Part shown: piece after piece, positions 1 through 12,023 of the stretch | Position numbering within the stretch: the stretch's first letter is position 1 | Layout: every line of letters begins with the position of its first letter | DNA from: Bacidia rubella | Taxonomy: Eukaryota > Ascomycota > Lecanoromycetes > Lecanorales > Ramalinaceae | Length of the DNA: 64,000 bases | Reading direction: 5' to 3' | Assembly: GCA_032158265.1 (NCBI GenBank) | Contig: JAVTIF010000010.1 | Location: 1,550,001-1,614,000, forward strand | The notes under the pieces: model-generated | Told to the model about the DNA's origin: nothing | The model's database searches: none | Seen by the model: only the letters and a program-made list of their open reading frames with translations | Made by a program: the position numbers and the translations under genes

Positions 1-990
1 TAATGACTGGATGTCTTCCGTGGGATATCTGCTAAATCAAATGAATAGATGAGAGCTCGAGCAAGCAACGAAAGAAAAGAATACTGCTAATTAGCACTGA
101 ACGGAAATAAAGCTAGAATCATGATACGTGGAAGTGTTGAAGGGACAAGGCAAGCAAAGCGAACAAGGAGCCATAAGATGCGATCCCGGGCGTTCCTTCC
201 CAGCCTGCGTTGCCGAGCATTCGCCTCTGCACGACACAAGCCATATGTTTGGAAGCTGGCGTGATACTTTGTGGGCCGATATACCGCAACCAAATTCTCT
301 GACTTATAACGTTTGAGCCTTCCGAATCCATTGCCAGTTGGAATGCTGAAACGTCGAAAGCTAATGAATTTCAAAACCGTGCGCGAGGTACGATGACAAT
401 GCGTTGTAGCATTGTGCTTTGTGCTTTACTTTGTGCTTCGGCTTTGTTTCAAGAGTTGAAGAGGTAGCACAGGCCCAGGGCCATTCAAAGAGGAGGTAGC
501 GGGCTACCAAACAAGTCTTACAGATGTAAATTCTTTCCGCCAATGATCGTACCATGGGGATGTGAAAGACTTTCTCTTTGTTTGTGAAGTCTTGAATTAG
601 AGGCTCAGAGATTCACAGTGTTGGTGAACAACCTCATGTGCACCACTTTGTAGCAACGTCTCAGAGGTGTTGGTGAGCGGACTTTCTTCTGCGCATAAAC
701 CGCAACCTGCTTTTGAGATACATCATGTTATTAAATCATAGATATCAGATGTTCATAGGAGTGACTTTCATCAGCAAATCGAACAGTGCGTCAATTATCC
801 ATTCTGATGGTGGCTGTGCACTTATGGAGTTTTAGTCACAGTAAGACATTCTACACATACGCGAATGTTTCGGACAATTCTGCATATTTGGTAATTATGC
901 GCATGGGCGTGGAGATATAAGTCTGCAACAATTTCTTCGACGCACCAAAGCAATCCTCGTTACCCATATTTAACAATACTGAAAACCAAA
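1..990. other. intergenic, no gene seen
   Basis: Only short, overlapping open frames without domain-like sequence are present on either strand. The last part, before 991, should hold the promoter of the small secreted-protein gene, but I saw no clear TATA element. Confidence 0.5.
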
Positions 991-1578
991 ATGGTCTTTC
1001 ACAGCCGATCATTGCTAGCCTCTCTCTTCCTCTCCTACACACTTGTCAACCTTTCGACCTGCTTACCACCTCCACAAGCCTATCGACCCGATAGTTGTCA
1101 AGTAAAAGGCAACGCTCTCCAAGGTGCTTACCCCGACTACTTCATCTCCGAACGCAACCCGACCATCTACCTAGAATGGGGCTCAGTCGGTCCATTCTCC
1201 ACCAAAGGCGCCAACACCGTCCCAGCCAAAAGATTACTCGACGATATCGTCAACCCCGAGCTACAAAAACTTCGAAACCAGAAACCGGGGGAAGCCGTCC
1301 CAGGCGGCTACGAGGGGGCTCTACACTGGCCCAAGAATTACAGGGCATCAACATCATTCGATCTCGCGAATATAAGCAACAATCCGGCATTCACTTACGA
1401 TATTGCGTATAGAGCAGTCCAAGGGTATAGCGATTGGATTCAGGAGGAGGAGAGGAAAGGGGAGATTTGTATGAGAGTTCCACCGGTCGCTATCAAGGGT
1501 GCTGGAATTGGTGGGAAGGAGGTGTATGGAGTTGTGTCTTTTGCGATATATCAGCCAAAGACGCCGATCAGTTATTGA
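991..1578 (+). CDS. small secreted protein, unknown function
   Basis: This is a single-exon 195-residue protein starting at the ATG at 991. The N-terminus is a classic signal peptide: a short basic start, a hydrophobic core rich in Leu, Ala and Ser, and a likely cleavage site near residues 24-27. The mature part has few cysteines (one near residue 36 and one near residue 159) and no motif I recognise. The composition is balanced and looks coding, unlike the overlapping frames on both strands. It is predicted to be extracellular. An effector or wall-associated role is possible but nothing in the sequence shows it. The neighbours give no functional hint. Confidence 0.65.
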   Translation: MVFHSRSLLASLFLSYTLVNLSTCLPPPQAYRPDSCQVKGNALQGAYPDYFISERNPTIYLEWGSVGPFSTKGANTVPAKRLLDDIVNPELQKLRNQKPGEAVPGGYEGALHWPKNYRASTSFDLANISNNPAFTYDIAYRAVQGYSDWIQEEERKGEICMRVPPVAIKGAGIGGKEVYGVVSFAIYQPKTPISY

Positions 1579-2786
1579 ATAGAATGAAACAACAGGTTGG
1601 AATACCTTGGTTGGCTTTTCTGCGGGAATATTCTGAAGATGTATAACGTATCTGCTGAGACATTGAACAGGCGCCGAATTTGGCCCTATCTTGTCGCGTT
1701 AAAGGCCACCCCCCAGTATTTGACTTTGTTTGAGACCCCGAATATGAATCCTTATGATGCACACTTCATAGGTCAGTAGCATTGTGACTTGTGATCGATC
1801 AAGCTTTATGCTTGCGAGCAAATTTTCATTTCTCAGGACCCTTACGAGTACTCAGCAACACAACAATATCCAACCGTCTCCGCGCAATACTCTTCTCCTC
1901 TCCCTCCACCTCGTCAGCCTCTCAGCTTACCGACCAGCCCCGCCGTCGACCACTCCACTCAGCTGCCCACCATATCCACCAACACCACAGCCCCTACTAA
2001 ACTCGGTTACATCGCCTCCATCTCTAACCTCCAGATGATTCTTCAATAACGTCACGTAGCCTCCAAATCCCTTCCTTGTCATAGTTCCAGCAGCGCAATT
2101 CCTGCGGGAGTGGCTACGTAGCTCCCGGACTCCAGTGACGAATCCTGCGACAAAGCGCCTACCACCCCAACGAGTACATCCCATGCGGCGTTTCAACGTA
2201 TGCGAAATAGACATGGCGGGGGCGAGGATACCCCTCGCAGATTTCGTTGGTTGGTGATGAGGGTGGGGATCTTGAGTTGAGGGGAATGTGAAGGAGAAGA
2301 GAGTCAAAGAATTCGTGGCGTGAACTTCGCAAGGAGAGAGGAAGGCGAGGCTAGGGTTATGAAACGGGCTGTTGGTGTAGAAAGAAGAGGGGAGGTGTCG
2401 GGTCGTGAGGCTCAGAGCTTTGCGCTAGAAGCAGATGGGGAGGACGGTGAATGGGGGAGGGATTTTAAGGGAGTAGATAGTGAGGGGACAGGTAAAGAGA
2501 GCTAAACGTAGCATAGGAGAGGAGAATGGCAATGGAGGGGCTGCAAGACGGCGACTTGCAAGCTGTTGTGCTGGGTTGATCGATGCTTATAAAGAGTTTT
2601 GCTGGCATGGCAAGGGATTTGACGATGCAGGACGACGCTTTCATTGCGGGTTACAGTTGTTGTATCTTACGTACGAGTGCCTGGGGAATGATTTCCAGCT
2701 GTGCTGTCTCTGGCTTTCGTTCACGTCAGCCAGACGTCCACTCAAAAGGATAGAAAGCCGCAGTATGCCAAATCGCGATACTGCCT
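1579..2786. other. intergenic, no gene supported
   Basis: This stretch is Pro/Ser/Gly-biased low-complexity sequence when translated. One plus-strand frame (about 1839-2045) gives a plausible protein-like stretch without a start, which could be a decayed exon. I do not call a gene. Confidence 0.4.
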
Positions 2787-4140
2787 TCATCCTGGTAAGC
2801 TATTCAACCGGACGTCCTCTCCACGCACTTTTCGCGCGCTGTCCTTGCCTATCACTGGCAGCTTGCTTACGCCCAAATCTTTCGCCGTGTTTGATACAAG
2901 AGAAGGGTCCAGCAATCCAACTTGCACTAAGATAGATGCTTGATCCCAGTACACATGTTCCTGAGCTAGTTTACCGCCCTTGGCGAGAACAATACTTATA
3001 AGCGTCATCTCCACTTCTCTGTGCGTAGCCGGAATGTTTGGAAGCAGCCACGGGATCTCTCGGTCGTGCACGAACGATAAATTCATCTCGTCGACCACAC
3101 GGTCTGTGCCGATGGTGCGAGACAATAACTTCGCGTTCAGGGCAGTGGGGCTGAGTGAGAAAGTATTCCGGTAGAATTGTTCGAGTTCTTCTTCGCCGTG
3201 GGCAACGGACAGGGTTGGCGTGAGGATGACGTTGGCGTCTGGTGTCATCTTTTGCAGCGCTTTCTTCGGTTGCTTTTCTATACCTGACCAGTCTGTAAGC
3301 ATGATTACGATCGTCGTAAGCGTCTCCCGGCTCTGCAGAGCAAAACCGTCGTTTACCTTCCAAAAATCTATCCCTCACCCCTTCCAAGTCCGCCTTCACC
3401 CCCAACGTCTCCCTCAACACCCTCAACGTCCTCCCCCGCGCCAAGTCGCACGCGATTGCGTCATACTCATCCAGATCATGTTCAGCGAAACCTGGCCCAG
3501 CCCCATGGCCCGCGTAGCTATAGCTAGGATACGCCAGCTTCAACTCCCCACCAACTCCCAAACCCGGCTCGATCCGCTTTCGCACCGTTTTCCGCTTGCC
3601 TTGGATGCCTAGGACTTCTTGGTTCCGTCGTACGCCGACGTCGTTGCCGGCTAGATGCACGAGGATAGAGATGTCCATGCCGTAGGATGTGCGTGAGGGG
3701 TCGGGGATTGTGGTTGGATAGTAGGCGATTAGGGCGCAGAGACGAGATGTAGCCGGGGCGTGGTGCTCTAGGAGGGCGGAGGCTGCGTCGCCGTAGGCTG
3801 GGGGCGTGTGAGTTATGTCAATAATATGTGATAGTCTGCATACAAAAAGGAGACGAAATGTTTGGAGAGTTTATGGATAAGCTTATGGTCATAGTGGGCA
3901 ATTACCTACAACGGCATATCGTTCATTGACACCTGCTGTTTGGTTGCCAACTCCATAGAGTCTCTCAGCGAACTTCGCCGGTGTATCATCGAGCATTGGG
4001 ACATAGTGAGTCTCGAAACCTTCATCCTGCAGTTCTTGCAGGGTAACATCATCAAAGTTTTCATCTTCTGCTGTGACGATGACGTAAGGTGTTTTGTGGA
4101 CGTTCAGATGCTTCAGAAAGGGTTCGTTGGTGCGCTGCAT
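2787..4140 (-). CDS. dienelactone hydrolase-like protein with C-terminal SnoaL-like domain
   Basis: Three exons join in phase: 4140-3906, 3797-3357 and 3292-2787, giving 393 residues. The first two-thirds resemble fungal carboxymethylenebutenolidase/dienelactone-hydrolase proteins (alpha/beta hydrolase fold), including the strand segment ending in ALIAYYP and a late HLAGND motif. The last 130 residues, with the FYRNTF, LLSRTIGTDRVVDE and HVYWDQASVL-type segments, match the NTF2/SnoaL-like tail found in this fungal family. The normal nucleophile context Gly-x-Cys-x-Gly is replaced here by AYGDAAS, so classical dienelactone hydrolysis is doubtful. Introns are 108 and 64 nt. It is probably cytosolic. 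It stands alone and I see no link to the distant polyketide cluster. Confidence 0.8.
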
Positions 4141-5341
4141 CGTCTAAAAGGAATGTCTTACACTTTTTTGGAGCTGATAGAGTTATCGCCTTTGAAGGCC
4201 TTGTCATGAATTTACTTGAATGAAATGACATGATAATGAGTATGACGTCTTTCTCGGAGATAAAGCTCGTATGTCCGATGTCCTCGTTACCGCATCTTCC
4301 CCGTCCAAGAAGTCTTATCCTTCATCCATTATCCAAAGATCAACGGCAGTATATCGTAGCAGCAAGCTAAGTGATAGCGTTGAAGGGGGTCAATGGATTT
4401 GCGGACCACCCTCGTCTGCCTTTCAAAATGAATTTGTCTCGAAGAGAAACACGGGCCGCAATCATAAGCACACCCTTTCGTTCGAAACAGAATCCTTCTC
4501 TATGGACTTCAGGACGCCGTTCCGCATTTACACGAAATCGCATCACTTTTACGGCTTCTTCTTTCGCAATGGAAAATATGGATTTAGCATCTCAACAGAC
4601 AATCTGTCGTGTTCAAGTCTGCACGGCGCTGATCAGAATCACCTGAATACGACTACACGGTAAGAAACTGTCGTCAAATCCTATATACAAGATTTGCTCT
4701 TTGTTTGTGCAGTCACATTTGCCAATAAAACTTGAAACAATATTGAGCCGCTGAAAATGAAGCGCTTATGCGGCCCGTGCTCGTAAGACTTGAGTGCGAG
4801 CGGGGGTCATGCAGATGCTGGCCATTCTTGCTTCATCTACTGCTTCAATCACCTTGACAATTTAAATGACCGCCACTGTTCCACTTCACCCTGTGTCAAT
4901 CATGGCACGTCCACTCTCAGCCACGGACGTTGATATCCAGATTTCACGCCAATTGAGATGTCAAAAGGTTGCAAAGATTGTCGACAAGAGCCATCTCATC
5001 CTTGTGCCTAGTACTACGCGGCTCCACCCGTCAGCTTTATCAGAGATTCAAGGATCTAGATTACCGTGAAACATACCCCACAACAGCTGCTGTCTGCTGC
5101 AACTCAAGCCGTTATAAAGGTGGGAAGGGTGGTAATCATATTATATGGCCTTTTCCGTACTGTCTTCTCCTTCTTCATCCTCCGCGTACTTTTTTCGCTC
5201 GCAGCTACGTTCTTTACAGTATCCTTTTGTTGGTTTTCAGTCCTTTGAAAAACAACCACACTCCTTTGAAAGCAGAAGCTGAGCTTCGCTACACACTCTT
5301 TTCTTTCAATCAATTTTGTTCCACGCCTTACCCCAATCACC
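4141..5341. other. intergenic, no gene supported
   Basis: This is the region between the divergent hydrolase-like gene and the secreted double-psi barrel gene, so it should hold both promoters. Open frames of up to 130 codons exist but lack domain-like sequence. Pyrimidine-rich stretches precede the downstream ATG at 5342. Confidence 0.45.
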
Positions 5342-6652
5342 ATGCACCTCCCACTCTCCACCCTCCTCCTCCTCCCTCTCGCCCACTGCGCCCTTCTCCC
5401 CCGCGCCGACCTTCCCTTCCCCGAAGTCCCCGCAAAAGGCAAAGAACCCAACACCTTCAACGTCGGCACAAAAAGCATCCCGGGCATGCCACCGCGAGTC
5501 AAAGATCCTCTTCCTCCCGTGTGGGGCGCCCGCTCTATCGATATCCCCTTCGCGCGCCTCAATTACGGCAACATCAAATACTGGAAAAAAGACGAAATGA
5601 ACGTTCCCAACTCCTACGTCGACGAGTACGCGCCCGGAAAACATGATTTTGTGAATCAGAGCGCTTGTGGGATTCCGATCAATGCGTTCAGTCCGAGCAG
5701 GGCGGCTATTCATCCATATTGGTTGAAGTACGCGCCGTTGAGTCGTGAGCCTCCCCCTCTTTCCCCCTTCTCCACGCCAAGCACACCGCCATGCTAACAT
5801 CTCTCATCCCAGGCTACTGCCAACAAGACCTCTGCATATCCCTACGCTTCCCCAAAGGCGCCAAAAAAGAAGGTTGCACAGACATGGTCCTCAAAGTCAC
5901 CGACATCGGCACCCTCGACCCCTCCGACCCTTCTCACCTCGAATCACCCATGGACCTGAAAGTCTCGCGCAGTAAAGTACAAGTTCTCATGGGCCTGACC
6001 GGCGTGAAGATCCAGGATGAACCGAAACTCAATGGTGGAAAGTGGCCGGAGGGCATGTATTGGTATTTTACGAAGTGTTTTGCTGACGGGATGGCAAACC
6101 CCCCCCTACCTCTCCACCCCCGCCGGCGGCTCAGGCGCCAATAACTGGTTCACCCAACCACCCTTGCCTAACAACTGGGACGCTATTAATCCGGCCACAA
6201 TACTCCAACAGCAAAACAACCAGAAATCATACCCGGCAAAGGGGTGGGACACGTATCCGCAGGGTATGTACGCGTGCGGTGAGGAGAAGATGAAGAGTTT
6301 GGTTAAGCCGATTGTGGATTGGAAGGAGGGGGAGGAGGGGGGGTGGGAGCCTGTTGGGGGGGGAAGGGGGTTTGGGTATATGGGTGGGGAGGGTGTGGCG
6401 GGTGGGGAGGACGAGGGGGTTGAGGGGGGTGGAGAGAGTGAGACGGGTGCGAAGGGGCAAACGGATGCGGTGGGTGAAGGGGTTGCAGTAGGTGCGGATG
6501 GTGGTGAGGTAGGAGGGGAGAGTACGGATGGTCCGATTACGGATGCGCCTGCTGGCCAGGTTGCTGAGCAGGGAGGGGCGGAGACGCCTGTTGCTGTCTC
6601 GAAGAAGATGAAGCCGAAGAAGCCGAAGTGTAAGAAGGGGCGAGCGTTGTGA
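5342..6652 (+). pseudogene. secreted double-psi beta-barrel (expansin/endoglucanase V-like) protein, frameshifted
   Basis: Exon 1 is 5342-5744. An intron (5745-5812, donor GTGAGC, acceptor CCCAG) leads in phase to exon 2. The start has a strong signal peptide rich in Leu. The middle holds segments typical of fungal double-psi beta-barrel secreted proteins: a YWLKYAP region, then YCQQDLC and the CTDMVLKVTDIG strand, then YWYFTKCFADG. Within a run of eight cytosines (6099-6106) the frame slips. Removing one C lets the protein continue as PPYLSTPAGG and onward to the stop at 6652; read as given, it ends early at 6144. After the slip come conserved family segments (NNWFTQPPLPNN, NNQKSYPAKGW) and then a long Gly/Glu-rich, lysine-ended tail. 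The break may be an assembly error or a real loss. It probably acts at the cell wall or outside the cell. Confidence 0.65.
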
Positions 6653-7187
6653 TGAGGGTCTGTGACTTTCCCGCTGGCCTGTGAGGCGAATGTCTGCGAA
6701 TGTTTGCTAATAAGTGATGGAGCTATCTCATTTGGGCGGACCGTAATAATGATTGGTGTATGTCTAATAGGTTGTCATGAGTCTGGTTGATGGTGTTTTT
6801 CTTATTGGGTTGACAACGGATCATTAACCTCCTTGTGGTGGACGATACATGGGGAATCTCATTTGGCGGGCAATGCATTCATACGCTATGGCTTAATGAG
6901 ATTGGTTGATGACTCAATTGGCAAGTCGAGTGATGAGTGCTATGTCTTCTAGAGGCTGCTGAACTACGTGCACCTGCTATACGATCATGTATGGATACTT
7001 TGTCTGCTAGGTTAGCATAACTTGTATGATAGCCAGGTGATTCTAGAATATCGTTCGTCTGTCTCTCAAACCTTTACATTATTACTAGTTTTGTAGCAAC
7101 GCTGTTATTCGCTGTTTGGTCTCATGATTCCATTCAAGACCCCTTCGCATCGTGGCACCTCGCTTATCCGCAAAGTAATAGTGCCAT
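6653..7187. other. intergenic between convergent genes
   Basis: This holds the 3-prime ends of two convergent genes. I see no coding signal or structured element. Confidence 0.5.
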
Positions 7188-9543
7188 TCATAGTTGCTGT
7201 ACTTGACCAAAGCTAGGCGATCCCACACCCTCGACGATAAAGCTCTCCACAAAATCCAAGATTGGAAGCTCGGCCAACAGGTTGACGATATGATGCAACG
7301 TGGGCAGTTCTTGGGCATTCCGACCAACGATTTCTAGCCTCGAGTTGGAAGGGTGCGTCATTTTTGATGCGTCGAATTGATTTGTCCTTGAGAGGCTGAT
7401 GATGGTATCAGATGCCGGTTGGCTTCCAAGTTCTAAGCCTGGAAAATACCGGTGGGTGAGAACGGCCGAGTGAGAGAGTGCTCCTTTATTCTTGCTCTCT
7501 TCTAGACCAGAAAGCGTCAGCGTAAAGAACACTCTTCCGTTCCACAGAGCGCATATCTCGCGCTGATCTCGAACATCCCGAATGTTGAAGTTGCAAAAGA
7601 CCATGGGTATACCGGGGTTTTCTCTGCTACTGATGATCACGTCGGCTGAATCTACGAAGGAGACAACCAGATAATCACTGCCCGGAGGAGAGGGATCGGT
7701 ATGCTCTTTGGCGCTCTGTATGTCGTGTACGTAAAAAGCAAGTTCATTATAACTCTGCCCCCCGAGCCAGCCCACGTTCGAATGTAGAACATGAGTGTAG
7801 CTCGCCAGCGCTACGCTGCCAACAGACGTGAAGGTGACGGCTTCTCTCGGCAAGAGATTCTGAAGCTGAGTTTTCGACGTTTTGAACTTCATTATCGAGG
7901 AGATGTGGGTTGCACCGTCTTCTCCTGGACCTGGATGCGGCTGGCCGACTTGTGGTATTGGTCCAAAAGATGTGGGCATGCTCCACAAAGCTGGTTTCTT
8001 TGCATACTGATGCTCTCGCAGTCTCTGCGCTGAGTGATCGAACTCGTCATGCCCAAAGATGTAAGGGAAGTACTTTTTGGCCATCAACCCCCTGTTGACT
8101 TTTGCATCCTCATTGCCGACCTCCAGATCTTTGCCGAGAAATCGTGAAAATGAATGAATCTCTTCGGCACGACTCTTGCGAATTTCTTCGTATAATTGGA
8201 GTCGTTCTTGAATATCGCTCTCTAGGACACCTGGACCAAAAAGTGCCATGATAGATGCGGCGTCCTCGAGAGCGCAAGCTGCTCCTTGGCCGATGTGAGG
8301 TAGGAAGGGGAGAGCTGCGTCGCCTACGAGGCCAAGTCTTCCTTTCTGCCGTATTGGTGGAGGATCCATATCAAGCAGCTGCCACAGCCTGACAGACGAA
8401 GGCTCTGCCATATCTAGCAGTGCCACTAAGCGTGGATCGAAGTCTTTGAAAATCTCCAGCATTCGAGACTTGTTGTGATGGACATCTTCTTGTTCGCCGA
8501 ATGCGTTGTCGGTATAAGAGGTCTCTGAAAGAGAGTCTGGGTGCATACAGACGAAGTTGAGAAGCCGATTGAAATGCGTCGTATACAGCCAGACTCTTCT
8601 ACATTGTACGTGAGGACGAAGTAAAGCCAACATAGATCAGGAAGCGAACCTATCTGTCCCATACCAGATCGAGAACTCTCCGTCTCTTTGGATTATGTCT
8701 CCCACTGCAGGGTTATCCAAGGCCTTTCCTCGGTCTACCAAGAATCGGTAAGCGCTTTTGCCAGACGGAAACGGCCTCAGGTTATGTAACTCGCTGCGAG
8801 TGACGGACTACAATACCACAATCAGGCAGAGTTCGTGAGTTACTGTTGATACTTACCTTAATACCATCAGCTCCGATCACCATGTCTCCTGTCATTGTCG
8901 ACCCATCCTCGAAGGATACTGTAGCTGATTCAGGCGCGACTTTCGCCACTCGTGACTTCATCCTTAGTTTGACGGGCGTTCCCACGCCTTCAGTTGCAAC
9001 AGCAGCGGACTTCAAGGCATTGTGTATTTCGTACCGACGGCACAGTATCCCAGAATGCTGCCATAGCCCCGCTGTTGTACTCAAATCCTGCCTTACAAGA
9101 AGCGTCCCCGAGGCTGTGTATTCTGTATGCTAGGTCGACCTCGTCAATTCCAGAAATTCATCAACACCTGAAGACAATGACGGACCCACTGCCTCGGCAC
9201 CGCCCCATCCTTTTTCGCATCAATGCCTAATCGTTTGATGATTCCATGAGCATTTGGTGCCAGAATCACGGCGGCCCCAAGTTCCGTTGCGGAAGCAGAC
9301 TGCTCGCATACCTGAGTATTGTCATCAGGTTTGACAGAGTGGCTTTCTGTGTGTAGTTCATGTACTTACTGTAACGCAGTGGCCATTCTTTCGAAGCCCC
9401 AATGCCGTAGCAAGCCCACCAATACCAGCGCCTAAAGTTGAAGGTCAATTGGCCTTACTCATACGAAACAGATATCACGGAGATTGACCGACGATAAGGA
9501 TGTTCAACGGTCTTGAACGCTGTTCCCCACCCCCAGAATCCAT
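7188..9543 (-). CDS. FAD-dependent monooxygenase fused to acetoacetate decarboxylase-like domain
   Basis: Six exons join in phase to 694 residues: 9543-9489, 9431-9370, 9311-9186, 9129-8857, 8807-8650 and 8598-7188. Residues 1-415 are a salicylate hydroxylase-type flavoprotein. It has the GAGIGG dinucleotide-binding fingerprint near residues 19-24, the GADGIK (DG) motif near residue 170, and the GDAALPFLPHIGQG motif near residues 317-328 that contacts FAD ribityl and phosphate. Residues of about 450-694 match the acetoacetate decarboxylase fold (SIMKFKTSK, the NELAFYVHDIQ strand, then the ENPGIPMVFCNFNI segment). The lysines expected after that Pro in active decarboxylases are Met and Val here. 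The first intron has a weak donor (GTCAAT) but restores the fingerprint exactly. Expected role: aromatic hydroxylation with NAD(P)H and O2. The job of the second domain is unknown. Confidence 0.8.
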
Positions 9544-10714
9544 CTCGGACTCGAGAACAGGGCAACCAGTGGGGATGCTTACTGCGCCTCAGTAGCTGCA
9601 ATGCTTATGGGGCAGTAAAGCCATAAGGTAGAAATTGCACGAAATCGTTTCCCTGTTCAATGTGTTAGATCTAGCTGATCGATTAGGATCTTGAAAAGAG
9701 TAGTGCCCCGCGCCGTTGCCATAGCGTTCGCATGAGTGCATTAGGCCGCACAGCTGTGTGCTGGATACTGTACTTACTGATTAGGGTATTGCTTTCGGTC
9801 TCCGAAAAATCTGGCTCTCTGACGTTCATGCAAAATGAGATGCTTTGTTTACGACTCCGCTGCAATTATCCGTCCAATCTTGTGCTTCATGTGGTCGAGC
9901 TCTCCAGGGTGCCATTGAGTTGCTCTCATAACTAGGTGAGCAACGTACGAGTCGAGAGAGGAGCAATCTTGTATTGTTCGTGTGTAGCAAAGATGACGCC
10001 ATCGGCCTCCCGGAGCAGTCGCGCCACGGCTAGGGGCGCCCACCCGCGGCTTAGAGGCCGCTATTAGGACCTTTCCGGGGGATCCCCGCCCACATCTAAG
10101 TCCAGCCACAACTTTGGCCAGCTTCCTTCTTCCTTACAAAGTAGAGGAAAGTCTAGCTGCAAGCCCGCTCCTTGAATGGAAAAGATCATATCCGACCGGC
10201 GATTCATCCTTATCCAGCCTCTTCCGAAGCAGCGCCATATTCGCAATGTGTCAACCACTCGGCTCTGAATCCTGGGCTGACTGTGCCATGCATCTCCGCG
10301 TCGGCGCAGGCCAGTCGATTGCTCGCATGAGAGATCTGTGCATACTTGCATGAGGAGCGTGAGCAGAGAGCCGTCATAGCCATTCCTTGCTGCACGTCAC
10401 GTCCTCAGATCGACCCAGCAGTCTGGCACCTCTGTTTGAAAACCTCGCCTACGTGCAGCTCCGACGACAACCGAGTGGTCTCGCATCTATGTGCCTGTTC
10501 GTACCTCGAATCTTCTGTCCGTGATAAGACGCAGTCCGTTCTTGCATAAAATGAGATCGGCTATGCTCCGGCATGCCTTGTCGTAAGGTGCTCGTACTTC
10601 AGGGTCTTAAGCTTTCGTAATCCTCACATTCTATCGAGGATCTTGCTTCCATAACCTCTATTCACTTTTGTCTTGCTTCCCATCATACGCTGGAGTCTGA
10701 CACGTATATCACTA
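9544..10714. other. intergenic promoter region of two divergent genes
   Basis: This lies between the divergent monooxygenase and membrane-protein genes. Short open frames overlap on both strands with no domain-like sequence. Confidence 0.45.
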
Positions 10715-12023
10715 ATGGCAGCGCCATTGCACCGGCCTCTCCCCGTTGACGCCAACCATGGACCCATGATACTGGGCATTTCATGGTTTACAACAGCCCT
10801 TGCATGCTTCACTGTTTCCGCGCGAGCCTACACCAGGTTGAAAAGGAGAGCCAGTGGATGGGATGATTACCTGATATACGTAGCGCTGGTACACCATCCC
10901 TTACAGTCGCCAGAGACAGGTTGATGGATACACATTAGCTAATGGGTTGATGTTAGGCAGTCGCAATCGTAGGATCCAGCCTCAACAGTCTCCAGGTCAA
11001 ATATGGTTTCGGCAGACATATCGAATACGTCCTTCCGACCCTTTCCCAAATCCTCAAGTATACGACGCTCGTCGAGATACAGAACGGCATCGGGACCTTC
11101 CTCGTAAAAACATCCGTCTGCATCTTCGTCTTGCGGCTCATCAGCGGCACCCACCGGAACATTCGAATCCTGCTTTGGTTCACCATTGCCATATTATTTG
11201 CTATTACTTTAGCGACTTTGATGGTCGTTGGCCTGCAGTGTATACCGTTCCGGAAGACGTGGCACCCTAAACTCGAGGGCTCCTGCATTTCGAGACATAT
11301 TCTCACGCAGCTTATCAGGATACTTGGAAGTTGGTCGTCCTAAAGTCTCAAAATGAGCCAAGAGCTGACAATGATCGACTAGTAATTGGAACCATCACAG
11401 ATTTCGTCTGTGTCCTCATTCCTACCTTTATTATTCGGAGCCTTCAGATGAGCAAGCGTACCAAAATCGCTATGATCATCGTTCTCTCTTTGGGTTTCAT
11501 GTGAGACGATTTAAGAATGGGCAAGAGAAATCTCTGATCTCGTGACAGTATATCAGCTTGTGCAATCGGCAAGACCGTGACAGTGGAGATCGTCTCGGAA
11601 GACCTTACTTGTATGTCAAAGCTCGCACATCAGCACAATTCCACGTAGTCACTTACATACATACTAGGGGACTACGTGGCTGTAGAATGTTGGTCACTGT
11701 AAGTTCACCGCTCCCGCACACACACAACCCCCACTAAACGACTCAACAGCGTCGAGCAAAACCTAGGCGTAACCGTCGCCAGCCTACCCGTCTTACGTCC
11801 CTACCTCGCAACACTGGCCGGAGCCACCAAGAGTCTGACTAGCGTCTTCTCGCATCTACGTCATCCTTCAGACAGACAGGATAAGTCTCAAAAGCTCGAT
11901 TCGCAGACCGAGTCTATCGAGTCCTTACAACCTGACAGGAACATATGGGTTCCTTTGAGCGAGACTGAGGCTCAAAACAGTGGTATTCGGAAGGAGACAA
12001 GGATTAACGTGGAGCATTCGTAG
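10715..12023 (+). CDS. Pth11/rhodopsin-like integral membrane protein
   Basis: Six exons give 343 residues: 10715-10888, 10957-11329, 11383-11500, 11549-11610, 11668-11698 and 11750-12023. All junctions keep phase. The first helix is followed by the hallmark GWDDYLI segment of the large fungal family of seven-helix proteins related to Pth11 and fungal rhodopsin-like domains. Later hydrophobic helices lie around LLWFTIAILFAITL, ITDFVCVLIPTFII and IAMIIVLSLGF, and the motif DYVAVECWSLVEQNLGV precedes the last helix. The C-terminal tail of about 60 residues is polar and charged. It is predicted in the plasma membrane. Some family members sense surfaces or ligands in plant pathogens, but many have no known role. 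The ATG at 10715 was chosen because it is the first in frame. Confidence 0.85.

Noticed and set aside
2480..2935. Plus-strand frame of 151 codons
   Set aside because: No signal peptide or domain. It overlaps the end of the better supported minus-strand hydrolase-like gene.
9100..9200. Apparent stop codons and frame breaks in the monooxygenase-decarboxylase gene, first taken as a pseudogene
   Set aside because: A 56-nt intron (9130-9185, donor GTCCGT, branch TTGAC, acceptor TAG) restores the frame exactly, so the gene is intact.
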